NCBI GenBank assembly: GCA_036525535.1
Contig: DATDAH010000249.1
Span: forward strand, 1 to 6,572
DNA: 6,572 bases
Direction: 5' to 3'
Origin: DATDAH01 sp036525535
GTDB lineage: Bacteria > Actinomycetota > Acidimicrobiia > Acidimicrobiales > DATDAH01
Position numbers and translations under genes: made by a program. Shown here piece after piece: positions 1 to 5,516 of this stretch; the stretch's first letter is position 1; each line of letters starts with the position of its first letter. The notes below the pieces were generated by a model. It searched no databases. It was not told the origin of the DNA and saw only the letters and a program-made list of their open reading frames with translations.

Positions 1-460
1 GGGCCATGAGGAAGTGCATGGCCGAGCCGGCCACGGCCACGGACATGCGCCGCGGGTAGGACTTCTGGCGGTACGTCCGGGATTCGTCGGCCGGGTCGAC
101 TTCCTCGAGGCTGTTCATGCCGATGATGCGGACGTAGGCCCCGGCCGGGATGGCCTTGACGCCGTACTCGGTCTCGCCCCGTTGGAACGACCAGATGCGA
201 GGCCCGAAGCCGATGAAGAACTCGGTGACCTTCATCCCGGCCCGCTTGGCCGTGATGTAGTGGCCCAGCTCGTGCATGAAGATCATGACGATGAGCGACA
301 CGACGACGGCCAGGATGGGCCAGCCCCCGAACAGGCCGAGGGCGACGAGGGCGCCGACCAGTCCGACGAGCCCGAGGACGCCGGCGATGTCACCCTCCGG
401 CTCCTGGTCGGCCGCGATCGGCCCTTCGGGTGTCGGAGGGATCAGCTCGGTCTCGGACAT
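1..460 (-). CDS. Site-2-type M50 zinc metalloprotease (RseP/Rip1-like), C-terminus cut off
   Basis: This is an intramembrane zinc protease of the RseP/Rip1/YluC group. In that family the enzyme cuts membrane-bound anti-sigma factors or similar substrates within the lipid bilayer. My translation of the 153 codons present shows HELGH at residues 63-67, the zinc-binding and catalytic HExxH, inside a hydrophobic helix (about 48-62). A G-F-G-P segment follows, then I-P-A-G-A-Y-V-R-I-I-G-M, corresponding to the family's conserved P-x-G-x-x-V region. The second metal-ligand motif and the PDZ domain would lie beyond the window edge. The ATG at 460 is chosen because it starts 14 bases after the dxr stop, with a GGAG close upstream. 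Family members often have HExxH near residue 20, so this protein has about 40 extra N-terminal residues, including a second hydrophobic stretch at about 25-44. The neighbourhood (cdsA-dxr-M50) is typical. The family call is secure; the substrate is unknown, so I give no symbol. Confidence 0.93.
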   Translation of the reverse strand, partial: MSETELIPPTPEGPIAADQEPEGDIAGVLGLVGLVGALVALGLFGGWPILAVVVSLIVMIFMHELGHYITAKRAGMKVTEFFIGFGPRIWSFQRGETEYGVKAIPAGAYVRIIGMNSLEEVDPADESRTYRQKSYPRRMSVAVAGSAMHFLMA

Positions 461-474
461 GCGCTCCGCTTGCT

Positions 475-1629
475 CTAGGGGGTGAGGGCGGTGACGATCT
501 CGCGCGCCACCGTACGGGCCTGACGATCGGCCTCCATCACAACGTCGGCCGATGTCGCTTTCGTTCCATCGTGCCGGTTGAGCGTGGCCTTGAGCACGTC
601 GCTGATGGCCAACCACCCTATGCGGCCCTCCAGGAAGGCTTCGACCGCGATCTCGTTGGCCGCGTTGAGCCAGGCCGGGACGGTCTCACCCGCCCGCCCG
701 GCCTCGTAGGCGAGGCCGAGGCAGGGGAAGGCGTCCCGGTCAGGGGCCTCGAAGTCCAGCGAGCCGAGGGTGGCCCAGTCGATGCGCCCGAACGGGGCCG
801 TCGACCGATCGGGGTAGGCGAGGGCGTATCCGATGGGCAGGCGCATGTCCGGCATCGACAGCTGGGCGATGGTCGAGCCGTCGGTGTACTCGACCATCGA
901 GTGCACGACCGACTGCGGGTGCACGACCACGTCGATGTCGTCGTAGGCGACCCCGAACAGCTCGTGAGCCTCGATGACCTCCAGGCCCTTGTTCATCAGC
1001 GTGGACGAGTCGACGGTGATCTTCGGGCCCATGGACCAGGTGGGATGGGCCAGGGCGTCGGCGATGGTCACGCCCGCCAGCTCCGCCCGGGAACGGCCCC
1101 GGAACGGCCCCCCGCTGGCCGTGACCACGAGGCGGGCCACCCGCTCGGCCACGTCGTTGGCCCGGAGGCACTGGTGGATGGCGCCGTGCTCGCTGTCGAC
1201 CGGGATGAGCTCGGCCCCCGGCGTGGAGCGGACCCGCTGCACGACCGGACCCGCGGCGATGAGTGACTCCTTGTTGGCCAGGGCCAGTCGACGGCCGGCC
1301 CCGAGCGCGGCCAGGGTCACGCCGAGGCCGGCGAAGCCGACGACCCCGTTCACGACCACGTCGGCCTCGCGGGCCGCGTCGGCCAGGGCCGACTCGCCCA
1401 CGGTCAGCTCGGTTCCGGGCGGGAGCCGGTCGGCGATCTCGGCCGCCGCGGCCGGGTCGACGACGGCCACGACCTTCGGCCGGAACTCCTTGGCCTGCTC
1501 GGCCAACGCGTCGACCGACCGGCAGGCCCCGAGGGCCACGATCTCGTACCGCCCGGGCTCGGCCCGCACCACATCCAGCGTCTGCGTACCGATCGAGCCC
1601 GTCGCCCCGAGCACCGCGACCGAGGTCAT
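475..1629 (-). CDS. dxr: 1-deoxy-D-xylulose 5-phosphate reductoisomerase
   Basis: Dxr catalyses the NADPH-dependent rearrangement and reduction of DXP to 2-C-methyl-D-erythritol 4-phosphate. This is the committed step of the cytosolic MEP isoprenoid pathway and the target of fosmidomycin. The 384-residue product has the usual family length. The NADPH-binding G-A-T-G-S-I-G is at residues 8-14 and A-N-K-E-S at 118-122. The metal ligands are D145 and E147 in V-D-S-E-H, with E217 as the third. Substrate-binding residues align with known Dxr enzymes: S172 in S-G-G-P-F, H195, S208, N213 and K214 in M-N-K-G-L-E. H-P-Q-S-V-V-H-S lies around 237-244 and N-A-A-N-E-I-A-V at 322-329. No key residue is missing. 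The ATG at 1629 puts the nucleotide-binding motif at the expected distance from the N-terminus and has a GGTGA 4 bases upstream. It starts 12 bases after cdsA, suggesting co-transcription and possible translational coupling. Confidence 0.98.
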   Translation of the reverse strand: MTSVAVLGATGSIGTQTLDVVRAEPGRYEIVALGACRSVDALAEQAKEFRPKVVAVVDPAAAAEIADRLPPGTELTVGESALADAAREADVVVNGVVGFAGLGVTLAALGAGRRLALANKESLIAAGPVVQRVRSTPGAELIPVDSEHGAIHQCLRANDVAERVARLVVTASGGPFRGRSRAELAGVTIADALAHPTWSMGPKITVDSSTLMNKGLEVIEAHELFGVAYDDIDVVVHPQSVVHSMVEYTDGSTIAQLSMPDMRLPIGYALAYPDRSTAPFGRIDWATLGSLDFEAPDRDAFPCLGLAYEAGRAGETVPAWLNAANEIAVEAFLEGRIGWLAISDVLKATLNRHDGTKATSADVVMEADRQARTVAREIVTALTP

Positions 1630-1633
1630 CGGG

Positions 1634-1638
1634 TCACC
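1634..1638 (-). promoter_or_regulatory. Ribosome binding site for dxr
   Basis: On the minus strand GGTGA lies 4 bases before the dxr ATG, just after the cdsA stop codon. It pairs with the 3' end of 16S rRNA (the GGTGA part of AGGAGGTGA). The site is short and the spacing is tight, so it gives moderate support for the start at 1629. Confidence 0.5.
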
Positions 1639-1641
1639 GGC

Positions 1642-3375
1642 TCACGGCACGTTCAGGTAGACCTCGAGCAGCCGGACGACGTAATAGGTCGCCGGGAGCA
1701 CGAAGAGCAGCCCGTCGAAGCGGTCGAGCAGTCCGCCGTGACCGGGCAGCAGGTTGCCCATGTCCTTCACGCCGAGATCGCGCTTCAGGCGGGACACGCA
1801 CAGGTCGCCCAGCGGCGTCAAGACGCCACCCACGATCCCCAGGACGGCCGCGTCCTTGAACTCCCACGGGAACACGCCCGGCACGACGGCGAGGAACAAC
1901 ACCGCGGCCACGAACGCCACGACGATGCCGCCGACGAAACCCTCGATGGTCTTGTTGGGACTGGCCGCGGTGAGGGGGGATCGCCCCATGCGTTGGCCGA
2001 CGAAGAGACCGCCGATGTCCGCCGCCACCGACACGAGGATGGCGCCGAACAGCATCCCGATGCCGTCAGGGAACTTCAACAGGAGAGCGGCGAAGGACCC
2101 GAAACCACCGATGTACATGACCCCGAACACGGTGATCCCCACGTTGGCCACGGCGTGGTCGGCCGGCCCGGCGTCGAACAACCACCAGCAGAGGCTGGTG
2201 ACCACGACCAGGAAGAGCATGAGGGGGATGGCCCCTTCGCCCCGCCAGTAGGCGGCGAGCACGAAGCCGCCGGCCCCGACCAGGCCGACGGGCACCGCCG
2301 GGTGATAGCCCGCTCGGCGGGTGGCGGTGAAGAACTCGGCGGTGGCCAGGACCACCACGATGGTGACCAACGCGACCAGGGCCTTGGCCCCGATGGCGGC
2401 ACAGACGAAGAGCAGGACGACCAGGCCGACACCCACGATGACGGCCTGCTGCATGTCGCGGCCACCACCCCCACCGCCCGCGCGGCCGAAGAAGCCACCC
2501 CCGCCACCGCTGCCGTCGTCCGCGAACTCGTCTTCGGGGGGCTCCGGGTAGGGGCTGCGCCGCTGGGGCGGGCCCGCCGGCGACTCGATGGCGGCCGCGG
2601 CCACACCCAGGTCGTCGAAGATCATCTCGTCCTCCCCCTCGGGTTCGACACGGGTCTCCTCGGCGAGGTCGGAGAAGTCCTCCGGCTCGCCGCTCTCCTC
2701 GCCCTGGCCCCGCCAGCGCGGTCCACCGGCCACGCCGGCCGCGTCGTCGTCCTCGTCGGATGTCGCCGGATCTCCCCAATGGGGCAGATCGTCGTCGGGC
2801 CCGGGGCCCAACAGGTCGTCGAGGTCGTCGTCCTGGTCACCACCGGCGAGATCGACGAGGTCGGCGAACGGGCCATCGGTGGCCGAGCGCCCAGCATCGA
2901 TCTCCAGCTCGGGCTCGTCATCGGGAGCGGCCCACACGCGGATGTCGTCGAGGTCCTCCTCCTTCACGGGCGGGACGACCGGGACGGCGGCGGTGTCCGG
3001 GAGGTCGAGGTCGTCCAGGTCCGGGGCCGGGCCTGCGGGGTCGGGCGCGGCCCGGACCGGTGGCTCGTCCGCGGCCGCCGGGACGGGGGCCGGGCGCGAC
3101 GGGGTCGGATCGACCGGCGGCTCGTCGTCGGAGATGACCGGTACCGCGCCGAAGCGATTCGGGTCCTCGGCGGGTGGTGGCTCGGACGCACTGGGAGTCT
3201 CTGGCTCTCCGGGCGGGGGGGGCTCGGACGCGCCGGGGTCCGTGGGCTCGTCCGGCGGCGGCTGGGCGGCGACGGTCGGGTGCTCGCCGGTCGCCGGCTG
3301 GGCGCCCACGATGCGGATCCGACCCGACGGTCGCGGGTCGCTCGGGGCGCCCTCGTCCGGACGGTCGTCACTCAT
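1642..3375 (-). CDS. cdsA: Phosphatidate cytidylyltransferase (CDP-diacylglycerol synthase) with long disordered N-terminal region
   Basis: CdsA is an integral membrane enzyme that makes CDP-diacylglycerol from phosphatidate and CTP, the precursor of anionic and inositol phospholipids. The product is 577 residues, whereas family members are commonly about 270-310. Residues 1 to about 308 are low complexity: proline/glutamate/serine-rich to about 120, then aspartate/glutamate-rich to about 250, ending in a glycine-rich linker (288-305). From about 309 there are several hydrophobic helices. S-P-N-K-T-I-E-G is at 472-479. The full CdsA family signature runs from S528 to D554 (S-R-L-K-R, V-K-D, P-G-H-G-G, D-R-F-D). 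D453 in A-A-D-I-G-G matches a conserved aspartate region. The ATG at 3375 is supported by AAGGAG seven bases upstream and overlaps the frr stop by 8 bases, implying translational coupling. The internal ATG at residue 308 (2452-2454) could yield a family-length protein, but would leave 924 bases of in-frame open sequence unexplained. The function is clear; the role of the extension is unknown. Confidence 0.96.
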   Translation of the reverse strand: MSDDRPDEGAPSDPRPSGRIRIVGAQPATGEHPTVAAQPPPDEPTDPGASEPPPPGEPETPSASEPPPAEDPNRFGAVPVISDDEPPVDPTPSRPAPVPAAADEPPVRAAPDPAGPAPDLDDLDLPDTAAVPVVPPVKEEDLDDIRVWAAPDDEPELEIDAGRSATDGPFADLVDLAGGDQDDDLDDLLGPGPDDDLPHWGDPATSDEDDDAAGVAGGPRWRGQGEESGEPEDFSDLAEETRVEPEGEDEMIFDDLGVAAAAIESPAGPPQRRSPYPEPPEDEFADDGSGGGGGFFGRAGGGGGGRDMQQAVIVGVGLVVLLFVCAAIGAKALVALVTIVVVLATAEFFTATRRAGYHPAVPVGLVGAGGFVLAAYWRGEGAIPLMLFLVVVTSLCWWLFDAGPADHAVANVGITVFGVMYIGGFGSFAALLLKFPDGIGMLFGAILVSVAADIGGLFVGQRMGRSPLTAASPNKTIEGFVGGIVVAFVAAVLFLAVVPGVFPWEFKDAAVLGIVGGVLTPLGDLCVSRLKRDLGVKDMGNLLPGHGGLLDRFDGLLFVLPATYYVVRLLEVYLNVP

Positions 3376-3946
3376 CGAGAAGCTCCTTCTCCTTGTCGGC
3401 CAAGGCGTCCGCGAGGTTCGACTCGTGGGCGTGGATCATGTCGTCCAGTTCCTTTTCGGCCCGCTTGAGCTCGTCCTCCCGCAGGTCCCCGCTCTTCTCG
3501 AGGCCCTCCAACTCGTGACGGGCCGCACGACGGAGGTTACGCAGCGCGATCTTGCCCTCTTCGGCCATGCCCCGCACGAGCCGGACGAGTTCCTTGCGCC
3601 GCTCCACCGTGAGCGCCGGGAACGCCAGGCGCACCACGTGGCCGTCGTTGGTGGGGTTCAGGCCGAGGTCGGAGTCGCGGATCGCCTTCTCTACGGCGTT
3701 CACCGAGCCCTGGTCGAACGGCGAGATGACCAGGAGCCGGGCCTCAGGCACCGAGAAGTTGGCCAGTTGCTGCAAGGGCACCTCGGCGCCGTAGTAGTCG
3801 ACCGGCAGCTTCTCCACCAGGGCGGAGGACGCCCGGCCGGTGCGGACCGTGGAGAACTCGTGGCGGGTGTGGTGCACGGCTTTGTCCATCTTGTCGCCCG
3901 CGTCATCGAGGACGAGTTCGATCAGATCATCATCACTGTCGGCCAT
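3368..3946 (-). CDS. frr: Ribosome recycling factor
   Basis: Ribosome recycling factor works in the cytosol with EF-G to split post-termination ribosomes into subunits. The 192-residue product is close to the usual 185, with a few extra acidic residues at the N-terminus (M-A-D-S-D-D-D). The conserved F-S-T-V-R-T-G-R-A-S segment is at 31-40, followed by the beta-rich domain with V-D-Y-Y-G (49-53). The C-terminal long helices contain L-R-N-L-R-R-A-A (135-142) and A-L-A-D-K-E-K-E-L (181-189). Many homologues have R-R-D-A where this has R-R-A-A; the position varies in the family, so I do not read it as loss of function. The ATG at 3946 has a GGGGGAG at 3957-3963, 10 bases upstream, which is rather far but acceptable. 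The 27-base gap from pyrH is the largest in the cluster. The stop codon overlaps the start of cdsA. Confidence 0.98.
   Translation of the reverse strand: MADSDDDLIELVLDDAGDKMDKAVHHTRHEFSTVRTGRASSALVEKLPVDYYGAEVPLQQLANFSVPEARLLVISPFDQGSVNAVEKAIRDSDLGLNPTNDGHVVRLAFPALTVERRKELVRLVRGMAEEGKIALRNLRRAARHELEGLEKSGDLREDELKRAEKELDDMIHAHESNLADALADKEKELLDE
3383..3388 (-). promoter_or_regulatory. Ribosome binding site for cdsA
   Basis: On the minus strand AAGGAG lies seven bases before the ATG at 3375, inside the last codons of frr, and a second AAGGAG follows directly upstream (3389-3394). These bases also encode the lysine-glutamate repeats at the C-terminus of the recycling factor. The site matters because it supports the far upstream cdsA start, so the long N-terminal region is probably translated. 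Confidence 0.7.
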
Positions 3947-3973
3947 GCGGAGTGGTCTCCCCCGACTCCCGAG

Positions 3974-4714
3974 TCAGGAAACCAGCGTACCGATGCGCTT
4001 GCCTTCGAGGATGGACCGAATGTTTCCCGGGCCCAACAGGTCGAAGACGACGATCGGCACGGCGTTGTCCATGCAGAGGGTGATGGCGGTGGAGTCCATG
4101 GCCCGCAGGCCCCGTTCGAGGACCTCCATGTAGCCGGCCTCCGGGATGAGGGTGGCGTCGGGGTTGGTCTTGGGGTCGTCGGTGTAGATGCCGTCGACGC
4201 CGGAGTGCGTGCCCCGCAGGATGGCGTCGGCGTCGATCTCGGCCGCCCGCAGCGCCGCCGCCGTGTCGGTGGTGAAGAACGGGTTGCCCGTGCCGGCGGC
4301 GAAGATGACGACCCGGCCCTTCTCGAGGTGCCGGATGGCCCGGCGCCGGATGTAGGGCTCGGCGATCTCCGCCATGTCGATGGCCGTCTGCACTCGGGTG
4401 GGCTGGCCCAGCCGCTCGAGGGTGGCCTGCAGGTCCAGGGCGTTGATGACCGTGGCCAGCATGCCCATGTAGTCGCCCTGTGACCGGTCGAGTCCGGCCG
4501 CCGCCGCCGTCTGGCCGCGCCAGATGTTGCCGCCGCCGACGACGATGGCGATCTGGGTGTCCAGCGCCTCGCGGACGGCGATCACCTCGCGGGCGATCAG
4601 GTCGACCACGGACTGGTCGATGCCGAAGTCCTGGCCACCGGCGAAGGCCTCACCCGAGAGCTTGAGGACGATCCGTCCCCAGTTCCGCTCCATGTCGTCC
4701 TCGCCGGAGGACAT
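3974..4714 (-). CDS. pyrH: Uridylate (UMP) kinase
   Basis: PyrH phosphorylates UMP to UDP with ATP, supplying UTP and CTP. It belongs to the amino-acid-kinase fold, works in the cytosol, and in known bacteria is a hexamer regulated by GTP and UTP. Counting from the ATG at 4714 the product is 246 residues. K-L-S-G-E-A-F is at 18-24, the glycine-rich V-V-G-G-G-N-I-W-R-G at 58-67, and D-Y-M-G-M-L-A-T-V-I-N-A-L at 81-93. The nucleotide-binding G-T-G-N-P-F-F-T-T-D is at 141-150, and V-D-G-I-Y-T-D-D-P-K at 173-182. All hallmark blocks are present. Three starts are possible: TTG at 4717, ATG at 4714 (one-base overlap with the tsf stop, TGATG), and ATG at 4693 (GAGG five bases upstream). I prefer 4714 for the coupling arrangement, but 4693 would also give an intact kinase. 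UMP kinase beside frr and tsf is the common bacterial arrangement. Confidence 0.97.
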   Translation of the reverse strand: MSSGEDDMERNWGRIVLKLSGEAFAGGQDFGIDQSVVDLIAREVIAVREALDTQIAIVVGGGNIWRGQTAAAAGLDRSQGDYMGMLATVINALDLQATLERLGQPTRVQTAIDMAEIAEPYIRRRAIRHLEKGRVVIFAAGTGNPFFTTDTAAALRAAEIDADAILRGTHSGVDGIYTDDPKTNPDATLIPEAGYMEVLERGLRAMDSTAITLCMDNAVPIVVFDLLGPGNIRSILEGKRIGTLVS

Positions 4715-5514
4715 CAAGCCCCGATCACCACCTGAGCGAAGCGCACGACCGTGGCGTCGCCGAGCAGGGCCGCGATCGTCTGGCTCTCGTCCCTCACGAA
4801 CTTCTGGTCGAGCAGGACCCGGTCGGCGAAGAAGCGGCCCTGGAGCTTGCCCTCGACGATCTTCTCGATGGCCTGCTCAGGCTTGCCCTCGTTCCGGGTC
4901 TCGGCCTCGAGCGCCGCCCGCTCCTCGACGATCTCGGCCTCGGGGACGGCGTCACGGGTGAGGTACGGCGGCCGTTTGAAGGCGACGTGCAGGGCCAGGT
5001 CGTGGGCCAGCTCCTGGCTGCCTCCGGCCAGCTCGATGAGCACGGCGTTGACGCCTCGGCCCTCCTGGTTGTGCAGGTAGGAGTCGATGACGTTGTCCGC
5101 GTCCTTCTCGAAGCGGACGATCTGGCCCACCTCGATGTTCTCCTTGAGCGTGACCTTGAGGTCGTCGACCCGCTCGGCCACGTCGGCCTTGGCCTCGTCC
5201 TCGCCCTTGGCCGCCACGAGGTCGGCCAGGTCCTGGACCAGGTCCGTGAACTGCTCGGACTTGGCCACGAAGTCGGTCTCGCACTTGATCTCGGCAATGG
5301 CCATGACCGCGGAGTCGCCACCCAGGGCGACGGCCCCCTGGTCGTTGGCCCGGTCGGAGCGCTTGGCGGAGCTGGACAGGCCCTTCTCCCGCAGCCACTT
5401 GGCCGCCGTCTCGAAATCGCCGTCGTTCTCCTGCAGGGCGCGCTTGGCGTCCATCATCCCGGCCCCCGTCTTCTGCCGGAGCGCCTGGACGTCCTTGGCG
5501 GTGAACTCGGCCAC
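4714..5514 (-). CDS. tsf: Translation elongation factor Ts
   Basis: EF-Ts is the cytosolic guanine-nucleotide exchange factor that regenerates EF-Tu-GTP from EF-Tu-GDP. The 266-residue product is of ordinary length (about 270-285 in relatives). The N-terminal UBA-like domain carries L-R-Q-K-T-G-A-G-M-M-D-A-K-R-A-L at 12-27. The T-D-F-V-A motif at 80-84 has the Asp-Phe pair that in characterised EF-Ts disturbs the magnesium site of EF-Tu. The dimerisation-type core follows, with L-D-Q-K-F-V-R-D near the C-terminus, where homologues have a related Q-P-F-V-x-D segment. Translation starts with GTG at 5514; an AGGAAGG six bases upstream and correct placement of the N-terminal domain support it. 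The start is two bases after the rpsB stop and the stop overlaps the pyrH start, so coupled translation with both neighbours is likely. Confidence 0.98.
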   Translation of the reverse strand: MAEFTAKDVQALRQKTGAGMMDAKRALQENDGDFETAAKWLREKGLSSSAKRSDRANDQGAVALGGDSAVMAIAEIKCETDFVAKSEQFTDLVQDLADLVAAKGEDEAKADVAERVDDLKVTLKENIEVGQIVRFEKDADNVIDSYLHNQEGRGVNAVLIELAGGSQELAHDLALHVAFKRPPYLTRDAVPEAEIVEERAALEAETRNEGKPEQAIEKIVEGKLQGRFFADRVLLDQKFVRDESQTIAALLGDATVVRFAQVVIGA

Positions 5515-5516
5515 GA

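Noticed and set aside
430..1266. A 278-codon open frame on the plus strand antisense to dxr
   Set aside because: It is a shadow of dxr codons. Dxr is intact with all catalytic residues, and the antisense product has no recognisable features.
2458..2514. Glycine-codon-rich stretch in cdsA as a possible repeat element or frameshift site
   Set aside because: It encodes an irregular glycine-rich linker before the first membrane helix. The frame is continuous on both sides and no exact tandem unit is visible.
1738..3468. A 576-codon open frame on the plus strand antisense to cdsA
   Set aside because: The product is His/Asp/Gly/Arg-rich and mirrors the GC-rich codons of cdsA. It has no recognisable motif and covers a gene whose C-terminal signature is unambiguous.
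3964..3975. Inverted repeat GACTC-CC-GAGTC at the pyrH stop, as a possible terminator
   Set aside because: The stem is only 5 base pairs, the 2-base loop is too tight, and no T-run follows on the minus strand. frr follows at once, so a terminator here is unlikely.
2588..4483. A 631-codon open frame on the plus strand across cdsA, frr and pyrH
   Set aside because: It runs antisense to three well-supported genes. Its translation is low-complexity Ser/Gly/Arg followed by unrelated composition, with no domain or start signal. Long antisense frames are expected in GC-rich coding DNA, where stop codons are rare.
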